Assembly (NCBI RefSeq): GCF_001638985.1
Contig: NW_017265149.1
Location: 1-64,000 of the forward strand
Source: Phycomyces blakesleeanus NRRL 1555(-)
Taxonomy: Eukaryota > Mucoromycota > Mucoromycetes > Mucorales > Phycomycetaceae
Reading direction: 5' to 3'
Length of the DNA stretch: 64,000 bases
The position numbers were made by a program, and so were the translations under genes. The notes under the pieces were generated by a model that was given only the letters and a program-made list of their open reading frames with translations, did no database searches and was not told the origin of the DNA. How positions within the stretch are numbered: position 1 is the first letter of the stretch; every line of letters starts with the position of its first letter. Shown here piece by piece: positions 25,164 through 38,141 of the stretch.

Positions 25164-25230
25164 CAAGGTTTCACTACGAGTACAGTATGTTATAAAGTTA
25201 TTTGCTTAACTATCTTATATTTGCTGTTTA

Positions 25231-25725
25231 TTACGCAGAAAGTGGTACATAACGCCTTTGAGGTCTTTCATTTGACGATCTGCTAAACTGGGACGAGGGA
25301 GAGTCTTCAGGGACAACTTGGGAATCCAAGACTTCTGGCTTAATGTCATAGCCCGGTGGATTGTACTCAAAGTGGTCCAGTATAGCCAAAGAACTCGATT
25401 CTGCTGACGAGTTCAAAGAATTAGGGGATGCTTGCCAATTGTTTATATTCAGGGACATCAAGGAGGATTCGGTGGAATATTGCAGGTCCTCAAAGTTTGT
25501 GTCCACATTGATCTGTTCTTGATTGAAACTGCCACAAATTGGCTCATTTGCAGAATAAATATTATTACTGTTAATATTAATATTGTTGCTACTGCTGCTA
25601 CTACTGCTGCTACTGTTGTTGTTGTTATTGCTGTTGTGTACATAATTATAATGGCATAATTCCTGGCCCTGAAGCTGTCCTCCAGGAAACACAGGTCCTA
25701 GCCAAGGGTAGTAAAAGGGGTTCAT
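25231..25725 (-). CDS. Hypothetical low-complexity protein
   Basis: A 164-residue ORF starting at an ATG (MNPFYYPWLGPVFPGG). It has an Asn/Ser-rich core with runs of Asn and Ser, then an acidic Ser-rich half and the C-terminus ERPQRRYVPLSA. No domain is recognised. The composition resembles activation regions of fungal regulators, but that is only an analogy. The ORF is open upstream to 25800, but that stretch is intron-like and ends in an acceptor-type TTTCAAAG, so an upstream exon may exist. The stop lies only 67 bases before the SPO11 start on the same strand, which leaves almost no room for a separate SPO11 promoter. Confidence 0.5.
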   Translation of the reverse strand: MNPFYYPWLGPVFPGGQLQGQELCHYNYVHNSNNNNNSSSSSSSSSNNININSNNIYSANEPICGSFNQEQINVDTNFEDLQYSTESSLMSLNINNWQASPNSLNSSAESSSLAILDHFEYNPPGYDIKPEVLDSQVVPEDSPSSQFSRSSNERPQRRYVPLSA

Positions 25726-26414
25726 TAAGACTTTGAAAGATGAAAATAAGAAGAAGATACGTATTATGTAAAGAAAAAAAAACATATCAACTATACACAC
25801 ATTTATATACGTATATCTATATTCCTTGATTGACGCGTTTTGTATAATACTTTTTTTTTTTACTTTTTTTTTGACGTGTTTGATTGTGACTCTTCAGTGA
25901 CGCAAAAAATAAAGAAGTCAATTAAAGACCAACTGACAAGAAGTATATATATATAGATATATATGCGTGCGTGTATGAGCGAGGGCGTATATTTGTATAT
26001 TTGTATGTTTGTATGTGACATTTAGTACAAAGTGGCCAAGTCCAAATGTTGCGCACAATAATCCTAACCTATCCTAACATATCCCATCCTATCCTTGTTT
26101 TTTTTAAGCCTCTTCATTCCGCGGAATAGACTTTTCAGAGTACCACACAGTCTGACTTAATCAACACAAAATATAGTTTCTTTTTTTTTGTCTTTTATAG
26201 ATAATATTGATATACATTAATAATAGAAATTGTATATCTGTTATTATTAATACTCTTTATAAGCTTTGTTAAAAGATGAAGGTAGGAGTAAGATAAAATA
26301 AATATATATATATAATATGGATGATGTTTATTATTAATTGAGGATGCAGAAAAATGAGAAAATATAAATGAAAACATGGGTATGAGTTATATATATAGAT
26401 ATATAGATATATGA

Positions 26415-26448
<34 letters not shown>

Positions 26449-26565
26449 TGTAATAACAGTAATAATACGAACTAAACTATATGCGTATTGTGATTTTTTG
26501 TTGTTGTTGTTGTTGAGGATGAATGAGTATGGTAATGAGGATAGCAATGGTAATGAGGATAATGT
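25726..26565. other. AT-rich spacer with microsatellites
   Basis: Presumed promoter of the hypothetical gene and 3' region of the CofD-like gene. It contains a CCTAT/ATCCTA-type degenerate repeat near 26048-26095, (GA)n at 26417-26445 and a short TTG run near 26497-26514. ORFs here are repeat artefacts. Confidence 0.5.
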
Positions 26566-28365
26566 TTAGGAAACAATACTTTTGATGGCATCAGTCAGAG
26601 CAGCTTCGTCATAAACTGGCTCTCCCCGGGAAGATAGGGTGCCTTTGATTAGAATGGGTTTGATCCCTAATTTCTGGATGGCCTGGACATCGACAGGAAT
26701 TTCAGTGTTGTGGAGATATATAAGATGAGTAATAAAAGCAGACGATGGACTGGGGAAGAAGAGATGGTCGGGAAATGGCGGGTAGTGGTGAGATGGAGAT
26801 CCAGGCATGGATCCAGATACAGTGTGTGACGAATAAGATGATGGTGCGGTACTGGTTGGGCTACTGTTGTAACTGCTGATACTTGATGATCCTGCTCGTT
26901 GGAATGGAATGGCCCCTGGATGGGAATTGAAAGAATAGAGGTGGTTTTGGGGGTAGTTATGTTGGCTGTGGTGGTTGTGGTGCTGAGGTGGGGAACGAGC
27001 ATCGCCTACTAGCACGGCTCCTGGTACTGCTGATGGTACTGCTGATGCTGATACTGATGTTGATGCATGAGCGGGTTCACTGTCGTACGACTGATAAAAT
27101 GCACGTCGGGCATCGATTCTCTGACTCTCATTGAGGGCAGCAGTAACTGTAGCTATGAAATCCAGGGCAGTGTAGCCTCCGGTCTCGCGGTCATTGGTGC
27201 CATTGAGAAGGAAGATCTTGTGTTTCAGTGATGAAGACTGGGCAATAGTGTTGCCAACGTTGCGGAGTACAAGACAGGGTACAATCGAGGTATAGAGAGA
27301 TCCAATGGCATAAACCAGCGTTTGTTTGAGAGAAAGGTGGCTGATGGCTTTTGGGTTTGGGACAGGGTAGATTTCCTGGCCGTACTCGTTGATATAATAG
27401 ATGCGTTTGATGCGAGAAACAAGTTTTTCGTCGGCGTGTTTTGAGAATACGAGGTTGGAATTTGGGGGCGAGGAGCCGTTCCAGGGAGAAAGGTCGTTTT
27501 GGTCGGATGCGAGTTGTGAAAATGCGTCGATGGGGTTGGGGCGGGTGCGTTTAGTGAGGTCTGAGGCCGAGACGGTGACTGAAGGGTGTGATATTTCGCA
27601 CTGACCGACCAATATGTCACTGTTTTCTAATAAGGCCGCAATTGTTGCAGTGTGGTTGGTGTTGATGACAGGCACGACTGCAGTGGGTTCAGACACCCCG
27701 GTCAGGGCTGAAAATAGAAAGAGAGCAGCCTCGAGTGAACCAAAGAAGAGGCGTGCGCCCGTCAAAAAGAAGTTGCCGATGCTGCCGTTACTAAAGTTGA
27801 ATCGTTTGTGCGCCCTCTTGAGGATCTCGAAGTTAAAGCTGGTCAGGAACCCGCGAATTGCTTCCCGTTTCTCGATTGGGATTTCTTTCCAAAGGCTTGA
27901 GAGTGAACAGGTTAGTTACGGTAATGGATTGTTGAGGGTAATTCTTACATGTGATGGCCTTCAACAATTGCTGCCCATTCGTCTTTGACCTCATGTTCTG
28001 ATACATTGGATGGAAGACGATAGCTGAGTAATTCTCGTATGGCTGCTCGTTCTGTGGAATATCCATTGGTGTCGAATACATCGATGAGACGAGTGAGTCT
28101 CGAGCGTAGATCACCAATACTTGGGCCACCCAAGACACGCAGAAGTTCGCTCTGTAATATTTGAAGTTATTTTTATTTATTTATTTATTTATTAATATAT
28201 GTATATATGTTTGTGTAGTCAAATTTATTAACTTACGGTTGATCCACCATTGTCTGATACACCGAGAATATAGCAAACGTTATTGTTGCTTATTTGATGA
28301 AAGGCCTGTGCAATATTATTGCAAGCAGATCCACCTGAAAATACGACAAAGGATGGCTGGACCAT
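26566..28365 (-). CDS. CofD/YvcK-like (UPF0052) protein
   Basis: Three exons (28365-28237, 28151-27949, 27895-26566) encode 553 residues. The start MVQPSFVVFSGGSACNNI carries the Gly-rich nucleotide-binding loop, followed by LGVSDNGGST, GGPSIGDLRSRL and FNFSNGSIGNFFLTGARL, signatures of the CofD-like/YvcK family (2-phospho-lactate transferase fold, relative of yeast YNL011C). The C-terminus VQAIQKLGIKPILIKGTL fits the family. Between them, about residues 400-500, lies a Ser/Pro/His-rich insertion not expected in the fold. CofD makes F420 precursors in prokaryotes and YvcK affects carbon metabolism and cell-wall shape; the fungal substrate is not established. Exon sum is 1662 nt with standard GT-AG introns. 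Confidence 0.85.
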
Positions 28366-28899
28366 ACTGTAAGTTAAAGAAAAAGGGAAAAAGGATTAGG
28401 GCGAAGTCGGAAATTGAGAGGGGGATCCATTTATGTTATCAGAACCGATAAGGGACCGCTCTTGGGAGCCAATAGAAAGCTAGAGCGATAAGACCCGACT
28501 GTTGCTATAGAAGCGATAAACGATAAGATTAACGTCCACCTGATTTTAGCTTTTTTTTGTTTTATTTATAATTTTTTTTTTCACTCTCTCTTTTTTTATA
28601 TATATATTTTTATATCTTATTTTGGATGTTCAACAAGAGATATTCATATGTCACTGAAGATCGACAGCTGCTTGATGTATTTTAAAGGATCCAAGCAGCA
28701 CAACAATTGAGCGCTTTTAAACAAAGGGGTTAAAATGTGGAGTAAAGCGCATACAACAACAAAAACAAAAATATAGAAAAATTAAGGCGTATTAGAAGCA
28801 AACATTAAACGTAAAAGCCTATATATTTTTTTTCTGCAATAGAGAAGCAAAGCAAAGTAAGGGAAATCATGATTATTTCAGGCCAGGCCAGACCACTAT

Positions 28900-29002
28900 G
28901 ATATGCTATGCTATGCTATGCTATGCTATAATATAATATAATATATCGTATCATACCAAACCAGACCAAAGCAAACCATACCATACCAAACCAGACCAGA
29001 CC
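28900..29002. repeat. CTATG pentamers and CCATA/CCAGA-type repeats
   Basis: Five CTATG-type units (28903-28928) pass into ATAAT units and then into a degenerate run of ACCATACC, AACCAGACC and CAGACC words. No gene or known element recognised. Confidence 0.7.
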
Positions 29003-31420
29003 ACGACAGGATGGAATAGGACATGTAGTATAAAGATAAAGACAATAAGGTGGGTACATGGACCATTTCGCACGTGTTGATGAAGTACAAGCTTTTAGTC
29101 CAAAGATTTCCTTTGTTTGCGTGAATTCAATAAATGATTGTAGTATATTTTTACTGTCAGAATAGATAATGGATAAATAGAGATAGTCCTTCTTTCTTTT
29201 TGTTCGATTACTGACTTCAGCATTTATAGTCTGAAGAAATATGTTAATAAATTAAATACCTCTTTAAAGAGCTCATCCCATGTAGGCCTATACTTTATTC
29301 TTTCTGTATAACAAACAGGATCAAGTCTATTCCAAATGTGAGCTGTAGCTAATAATGTAGAGTGACTTCATGTGCGTATGAATTGGAATCTCATTTACAC
29401 AGATTAAAATATTTTGGTGCTTTATAGTTTAACTCTGTGTTCTTGTTATTATAATATATATGTATAATATAATATAACATAATATAATATAATTACTATA
29501 TATCTATATTATTGGCTAATGTGTATATAAATGTGTACAGTAAAAGAGGTTAATGTAATCTAATGACGCCAGTACCCAAAACTCACCGACTTCGATCATT
29601 CTAGAGAGCACAGATCATTCGAATTTGTTTAGCTTGAAACCGACATCAGCTTATTACAGTCTAAACTACTTGAGATCAATCAAATTAACTAATATATACA
29701 TTATTTTTTTCAGCCCCTCCCCAAGAAAGCCAAAGCCATCTTGTTGTTGTTGTTTTATGGTCGGTTCATAATACTAGACTAAATTATTAATTATGCAAAA
29801 TTAGTCAAGAATTATAAAATAAATCAGGCATATGCATGCAAAAGACATCCACAAAAAGTGAGCCATTTTGGATTCACAAACAAGCTATATATAAATGTGT
29901 ATATAGAGAGTGCGGCTGGTAAATTTTGTCTGTTTTAAAAAAAAATGGCGCTAACTAAAAAACAAAAAACAAAAAAAAAGTATTCTCGGTTTACCTACGA
30001 AATGAGTGGGTCCTATTCGGTCAAGTCGAATTGTCATTTTCTTTGAATTAATTGACGACTATGTAACAAAAGCTACTTTATGCTATTAATATTATTATTA
30101 CCTGGCTTTTATTTAACCTTTAATTAATTAGTATGCTCCGGAAAGCATGAATATGGACAAACATAAAAAAAGGGATATCTTACAATGAAAATGGATACCG
30201 AGATTTTGATCCAATGGAAGATGTGTTTACCGAAATCACAGATTCCACCTTTTATTTTTTATTTTTTGGGTGTTTTTTTTTATTGATACTGCCGACGCAT
30301 ATACAATGTGCGGCATTTTAAAAAAAAATAGGGAAGAGATACATGCTAACTAAGTTGATGGTGAAAACAAGTGTTTTACGTACGGCAGCCACCGCCTTGG
30401 TTGCAATCAACTTGGAATCTTTTCTTAAATATACACTAAGATTACCCTAGCATACATATAGGCAACATGAGTGCTTAAGCAAAGCGGCTATCTATTACAG
30501 TGTTTACTTGATAATCCTTATGCCGGTTGACCCAGCACTCCAAAACTTTTAATGTCACAAAACCTTCCTATTAAAACTGACTGACGGAGTGACTTTAGGT
30601 GTTATCAAACGATCATATTTATTGACCAAAATGACAAGTACATTCAACCGGCCACTATTATTAGTAAAAGACAAAAGTTGGCCAAGTCTCTATAAAAATC
30701 AGCTCTATAAGCACAGCCAAAGCCCAATAATAATAATAAAAATATAGAGTGGTGCAACTGAATGGCTAAAATAGACAATTAATTTTCACCCAATTTTTCT
30801 TTTGTAGTATCTCAAATATACCCTCAGATCAATAGTGATACAAGAGATTAAACAAAAATGGGTACCGTAAAAGGTCCTCTTTAGAGTTCACAGTCACTCG
30901 TTGAGATTGAAAGAAGAAAAAATTAAGCACATATACACATGCATACCTACACATTCCTTTAATATGCTGTACTGGGCTTTCACTAATTAAGGTTTATTAT
31001 TATTATTATTATTATTATTTTGGTAAAAAGACCTCAGTCTCGACTTAATAATGCTGAGCCCACTATATTACTGTGTTGCAAAATAAGAACAAAGAAGAAG
31101 AAGAAGAAGAAGAAGTATTTCAATTTTTTATCACTTCTTTTTCTTTGCTTTTTCTTTTTGCTGTAAAATAATATATATACATATAATTATTATAGAGTAA
31201 TAAATAAATCGGTAGAGTCCGAAGAAGCATGTCCTGCTGCCACGTTTTTGCACAGATGTAGGACAGATCGAAAGCTACCTGCGTCTGCCAGGAGAGAAAG
31301 ATTATCCCCCCAAAAAGAAATAGAGAACTAGAGATTGATATATAATTTGTTAGAGATACTTTACCACTTTATCTTCAAATTAAAGTGAGTTATGAGCAGA
31401 ATATGAGTCAAGACATTAAT

Positions 31421-31450
31421 GCCAATGCCAATGCCAATACCAATACCAAT
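31421..31450 (+). repeat. Five tandem RCCAAT hexamers
   Basis: Three GCCAAT followed by two ACCAAT units in perfect 6-bp register. Each unit contains a CCAAT-box core. It lies in a gene desert, about 3 kb from the nearest gene start on either side. Confidence 0.85.
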
Positions 31451-31928
31451 ACCTGTATCGGTATCAACAGCCCGGTCAGAAAGTAAACCAACAAGGTTTT
31501 AGACTGTCAACAGACAGATTAGAAACAAACTAGAAAAGCAAAAATAGTGAGATAATGTGAGTGAGTATGAGTGTAAATAGCCCTATCAGCTGTTAGCAAA
31601 AGAGTTTGAAGCAAAATACGATAAATCATAAAAAGAAAAAATTCTCCTCAAAAAATTATATCGATTTCTTTATGGGAAATCCAAATACACTATTTTCTTA
31701 CTTTCCCTCATTATTTCACTCTTTCTGTAAGCTTTGCCCAGCGATCAAAAATCACTTTAGACTAACCAAAGTTACTTTTGTAAACTTTACGATAAAAAAA
31801 TAAAAAACCAAAAAAAACAGAACTTTATTATGCTTGAATTTAGATCATTTACTAATGTATATTTGTACCTGACATACCAAAAGTACTTTTGAACTTATTC
31901 ACTCCCCCTATTCAGTTTTGCGGACTAC

Positions 31929-31950
31929 TTTTTTTTTTTAAAAAAAAAAA
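31929..31950. repeat. T11A11 palindrome
   Basis: C, eleven T, eleven A, G: a perfect palindrome in the gene desert upstream of the MITE. Confidence 0.85.
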
Positions 31951-33056
31951 GAATATGCGGTAAAAGACTAGTAAGATCAATGACAACCTTGGAAATAAAC
32001 ACCACTTTTAAAAGGTGGAACATAAGAGAAAGTTGTATATATATATATACATTGATGGTACAAATGAGAGTGAAATATGTAGAAAACACCTCTTGTCTAT
32101 GATTATAAAGTCTTTCATTTTGACTCCTAAAGTTCCCTTGGGATCACTTGAGTCATGGTTTTCTACTAGACCAATCTCAACACAACCCAATTTAGATTAA
32201 ATGTATTTTAAAGTGCTATCTAAATGGCCTACAACCACCAGAATTTCTTATTTTGTCAATTGATCCAAGAACCCTTCTCATGTTCTTGTTATGATTTGAA
32301 ATAGAACTGCCAGACCTGCTATAAGATAAAAAAAAGGTGTTCTAGAATTTAGAATTTAGAATTTAGAAATACGAATATAGAATCAAAACTTACGTTACAA
32401 AAGTTGTTTTACGGATATGCTTTGTAGCTTTGATGAATTACATACATATTCCTGCAAGAGATTTTGCTCTTTGGAAAATTAGAACACCGTTTTTTTTTGC
32501 TAACAAATAGATACAGATAATTCAATACACTTTCTCAACCACCGGTGCTCTCCCAGGTTGCTGTAAGGTGTTGTACGAACTACCCTAAAATGCTTTGCCA
32601 AGATATATAAGTATCCGATGACTGGTAACAGCATAATTGCAAGGCAGTAACTGACATCATCTCAGTGTGATACATTCAATATCTTGAAGAGATTAAATTC
32701 CCGAACTTGTCATATGAGCTTCAAGCCAACATATACTCCCCCAATCAACGCATTACTGCTATACTGTACTTTGTTTCTTTCTTTTTTCTAAAAGGAAGCC
32801 CAGGTACACAAACGTGCCTTAAGTACAGTTGTAACTAACGTAAACTTGCATAAACTAATGCACAGTGACGCTAATTAACTAGAAGCATATACGCATTCCT
32901 TCCTTTGATATCACCTTAAATATTCAACTAGTTGAGTCGATCATTACTAGTATAAATAAACCACTCGTTTGTCCTTATTTCATCCCATATATGACTATTA
33001 TCTTGTTCCAAATAAAATACAGCATAATTCCATTATAGATCAAGCAACTTACAAGC

Positions 33057-33090
33057 ATATTTATCGATATATATATATATCGATAAATAT
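33057..33090. repeat. 34-bp perfect palindrome
   Basis: ATATTTATCGAT and its mirror complement flank an (AT)n centre. All 17 base pairs match around 33073.5. It could extrude as a cruciform; no function is assigned. Confidence 0.85.
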
Positions 33091-33776
33091 ATTCTTTTTC
33101 TTTCTGATACTACTTTTAAGCAAGGGCTATAATCTACTATTCACGAGATATCTATTCTATTAAACCCAATCGTTCATTACAAGCAAATATATATACATAT
33201 GAAAGATATATCTTTGCTTATATACAAATAATTCATATTTTGTTCATATACCAACGTACATCTCTTCTTCTTTTCTTTCTTTATACTGAAAAGATGCCTC
33301 TTACTTTTGAATTCCAACAATAACGAAGAAATAAGAAGTATTGAAATTGAAACACATATAAAAATGAAGAAAAGAATATTTATTCATTAAAATTAAACCC
33401 TTGAACCCTGGAAAATCTTGCAAAAAAAAAGAATCTCTTACCAAAGCCGCCCTTCTTTACCACATGTACCCTCTTACTCTTCACTTTTCTTGAAACTGCT
33501 TTGCGGCCATGGAAACCAGAATAAAACATATACATATTCAGATAGAATGACCGACCAAAGCGCGGTAATGGGATTGAGCAATCAATAATCTGACGTTACC
33601 TCCGTGTCTCCTTGAGTTTCTTTTTCCGGCTTTCTGGTTTTAGAATATATTCATTTGTGTAAAATACAATTCAGAAAAGCTATGTTGAATTGTCTTATTC
33701 TTTTTATCCAGTGTATCTACCGTTCATTATTAGTATTCTTTTTTTGACCTTTCTTTGTTTATCCTTAATTCACTTA

Positions 33777-33937
33777 GGGGCTTCTCAAGCGCCCGACAAG
33801 ACCCAAAAGTTTGTCCAGGCGAAAAGTGAAATCCAAAGTTTTGTCCAAAGATTACTAATTTTGGAAACTCTGGCCAATCCGTATAAAGAAATCCTGGACA
33901 AACTTTTGGGTCTTGTCGGGCGCTTGAGAAGCCCTTT
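33777..33937. mobile_element. MITE with 42-bp perfect terminal inverted repeats
   Basis: Left arm 33778-33819 and right arm 33893-33934 are perfect 42-bp inverted repeats beginning GGGCTTCTCAAGCGCCCGAC. The element is about 161 bp and GC-rich relative to its flanks. Flanking 9-bp direct repeats ATTCACTTA (33768-33776 and 33938-33946) look like a target-site duplication; 9 bp is typical of Mutator-like elements, with 8 bp for hAT as the alternative. The interior has partial copies of TTTGTCCA-like sequence and no gene. The 85-residue ORF across it is an artefact. Identical arms suggest recent movement by a transposase encoded elsewhere. Confidence 0.85.
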
Positions 33938-33946
33938 ATTCACTTA

Positions 33947-34265
33947 ATCTTTTTTTTTTGACACCAAAGGACTTGTAATTGGATAGAGTCTTTAAATTCG
34001 AATACACGGACTCAGTAGCAGAGTTACAAATAAAAACATATATAGAATTATTGTATTTATCACTGAAGAAATTAAATGTCTATATCTATAAATATTTAAC
34101 CCTGTAATTCAAAAATAAATAAGTCTTGGTGAAAGTCATTTTAATACTAAATAAAAAAATAAAATAAATTCAATTGGATTCAAGTCAATTGAATTCAATA
34201 CCCCTTCCTCTCTTCCCTTTTCCATTTGTTACACTAATTCAGCTTTTACTTTGATCTTTACTGCA
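33947..34265 (+). promoter_or_regulatory. Upstream region of the P450 gene
   Basis: AT-rich 319-base leader between the MITE and the P450 start, with a pyrimidine-rich stretch at about 34202-34228 just before the start region. No specific site recognised. Confidence 0.4.
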
Positions 34266-36001
34266 ATGACAGACACCACCATATCACGCTCAATCGAAAC
34301 GGTCCTTAAGATCGTCAATGATATATCACCAAGAATTGCATCTGCTTATCAGACAACGACTCGCAACGAGCTTATATTGGTTGGTGGCGCAGCTCTCTTT
34401 AGCGTCTACAATCTAGTTCAGTACATCAAAGACAAATCGACCGCCAAGTACTATCTACCTCCGCGTGTTCCCTTTGCACTCCCCTTGGTCGGCCATTCTT
34501 TATACCTCCTTTGGGACAGCAATCAGTTTATTGACTGGTGTGCTAAAAAATATGGAGAAGTCTATGAAATCAGCATCATGGGCAAGATAGTAACAGTTGC
34601 CAGTGGACTTTCAGGCCAAGAAGCCCTCAAGGCCGATACAGATTTTCTATCTCTCGAAGAAGGCGTTATAAAAGGTAGATATATACAATCCAAAATTCCA
34701 GTATGCGTATATACATATATGTGTGCGTGAGAACATGGACGCATGTGTCCCTATAAATTCAGCAACTTAATCTGGTTTCACAAGATAATGAATAATTAAC
34801 CTTAAATGATTACTAATGTATTTTAGATGTCCTCTACTTGCAATATGCAATCGACAAAACTACGTTTGAGATCGGATTCTACGTCAACCCTGTGGTTGCC
34901 AAGGCTGTCATATCACACAAGAAAGTACCCAGACACACCGAGGGTATTCTGAAGGGAATGGACGCCGGTTTCAAGAACCTTTTACCAGCAACAGACAGCT
35001 TTGTACTCAAGGACCCCAACCATTTCTTCCAGCGATTGATTGCACACATGAGTGTACCTACACTGATCGGCAAGGAAGTTGGAGACAACGCTACCGTCAT
35101 TGAATCCTTTGCTGCCTTTACAGCTGATGTGACCGACAATATCCCCATCTTCATGTCTGTGCCGGTTGTTTTCCATCGCTTCATTACACCATATCTGCAA
35201 TCATTCAAGAGACACAGAGTCATAATGAGCAAGTTCATCGCACCAGTTGTCGAAAGCCGTCGCCAGGCTGCAGATGCCGCTAAGCTGAAAGGAGAGACCT
35301 ACAAAGCCGAGGATGATTTCTTACAAGGCTTACTAGAATTCGTCAAGCCAGATGGTACAAACTACACAGCAGATCAAGTCGCACAGGCCACGCTTCTGGT
35401 TGCATTTGCCTCTGTGCACACGACTGCTACCAACCTTGCCTTTTGCGCCTACTGGATCGTTTCACGCCCAGACATTAAGCAGGCAATTTTGGAGGAAATC
35501 GAGTCCGTGGTTGGCAAGGATATCAACACCGAATTGACTTATGAGCATTTCGAGAATATGCCCTATCTTGACAAAGTGATTCGCGAGTCGGTCCGCCAGG
35601 GTGCTGATGTGCTGGCTGTTGGCAAGAAATGTCTCAAGACCTTCACATTCTCCAACGGTTACCAAGTTCCCGCTGGCCGCGTAGTAGAAACAACCAACCG
35701 TCGATTGAATATGGGTCTCAGCGCAAACCGTGTGGATATCAGTGAGATGGATCCTTTAGAGTCCGGTAGCCGTCCTCCAACAACTGCCAGTCGCGATTAC
35801 GTAACCTTTGGAATGGGCAAGCATCTGTGCCCTGGTCGGTTCTTTGCTGTTCTGGAGATCAAGTTGACCATCATCCAGCTTCTACGCCAATACGATATAA
35901 CACCCTCCACTTCAAGCCCTGCTCATCCCGTCAAACTGATTGGTGGCTTTATGGCTACCAATTCTTCTGCTCCAATCAGATTTACCAAACGCAAGCTTTA
36001 A
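34266..36001 (+). CDS. Cytochrome P450 monooxygenase
   Basis: Two exons (34266-34674, 34827-36001) encode 527 residues. An N-terminal membrane anchor (ELILVGGAALFSVYNLVQYI) is followed by a proline-rich hinge (YYLPPRVPFALPLVGHS). The I-helix oxygen-activation segment is LVAFASVHTTATN, the K-helix ExxR is in KVIRESVRQG, and the heme-binding loop is FGMGKHLCPGRFFA with ligand Cys471. The enzyme is a microsomal P450 of a fungal family; the substrate cannot be read from sequence. The usual PERF-type segment between the K helix and the heme loop is not recognisable: the stretch reads DISEMDPLESGSRPPTTASRD instead. The start is the ATG five codons into the open frame. The MITE lies 320 bases upstream. 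Confidence 0.9.
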
Positions 36002-36293
36002 TCAATCAATATCTTTTTGATGTACTTGTTTAATATAGTTTAATATGATTTGTTATATATCTAATCTATTTATGTACGTATAGCTCCTTTTATCCAACCA
36101 TATCCTTTCAACCGCATTCAACAGCACAATAACCATATCCTCTTTCTTAATTCATCTTTTCTTGAGATGTGTCGATTTCCCAAAAAAATAAAAAAAAATA
36201 TAAAAGTGATAATAATAATACTAAAGTTTCTTTTCTTCTTCTTTCTCTTCATGTACACTACAAATCCTCTCGTTTGTCTTTCTTTAAAACAGC

Positions 36294-37334
<1,041 letters not shown>

Positions 37335-38141
37335 TGATGGAGTAGATGTAATAAGCAAAGTAACGTCTTTTATTCTTTCTTTTTATATATTCAAAAAAAA
37401 AGTGTAAAGAACCCCCCCGCCCGGACTTTGTGTGACTATGATGCCATGTATAGATATAAAGATAGATAGTGCGTAAGTGAATAGAAATCCAAAAATTCAT
37501 TTCAGAAAGTTCATAATGTGGACCCTGTGCTCTTTATATGTGTGCTTAAATACTTCTTGGAAAATAAAGGCAGACATTGTTAGGATTAACTATTGGTTCA
37601 AATAAAGTACTGTGGTTAGAGTTATAATCATACGAGAAAGATAATATATATAAAAAAAGACCTTTTTTATTTTATCTTACTTCATTGTATATATATACAC
37701 ATGTATTGCTTTTAGTTTATTTAATATTATGCCTTGGTTGAAAATAAACTCGGCTATTTCTTTTCCAAATCTCATATTTTCTTTACACCCAGTATGCAAA
37801 GGAACAACAAAAACAATAACAGTAATAGAAATAATTGGTTAAAGGCAAAAGAACAAGGATGTTCTGGTTTGGTTTGTTTGCTCGTTGGATTATTCAGACT
37901 ATCAATTACTTCTTTTGCTTTTTTTTTGTATAGAATGAATCAAAACAAAACATAAAGCAGAATTTTTTGAATTGTTCCAGACATTCTTTACCCTTTATTT
38001 CTTTTTCTTCTTCTTTTTGTTATCTAATATATACTTATACTGCTTTAACTATATACTTTACTCTGCCCGACCTTATTTATCCTTGTCATTAAATCATTAT
38101 ACTCATACTCATAATCATCGAAAAAATAAATAAAAACAATA
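37335..38141. promoter_or_regulatory. Divergent promoter region, BET3/carboxypeptidase
   Basis: 807 bases between two divergently transcribed genes. AT-rich with a C7 tract at about 37412-37418. The ORF at 37734-37955 is low-complexity and not supported. Confidence 0.5.

Larger units (their letters stand above)
28366..33767. other. 5.4-kb gene desert
   Basis: No supported gene on either strand. Contents: a CTATG pentamer run and related CCATA/CCAGA repeats at 28900-29002, poly-T stretches, an ATT run at 30994-31018, a GAA run near 31092-31114, five tandem RCCAAT hexamers at 31421-31450, a T11A11 palindrome at 31929-31950 and a 34-bp AT-rich palindrome at 33057-33090. The short ORFs at 31606, 32015 and 32969 have no motif. 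A non-coding RNA cannot be excluded. Confidence 0.6.

Noticed and set aside
33690..33947. 85-residue ORF in the P450 upstream region
   Set aside because: It is read through the MITE arms; the inverted repeats explain the open frame.
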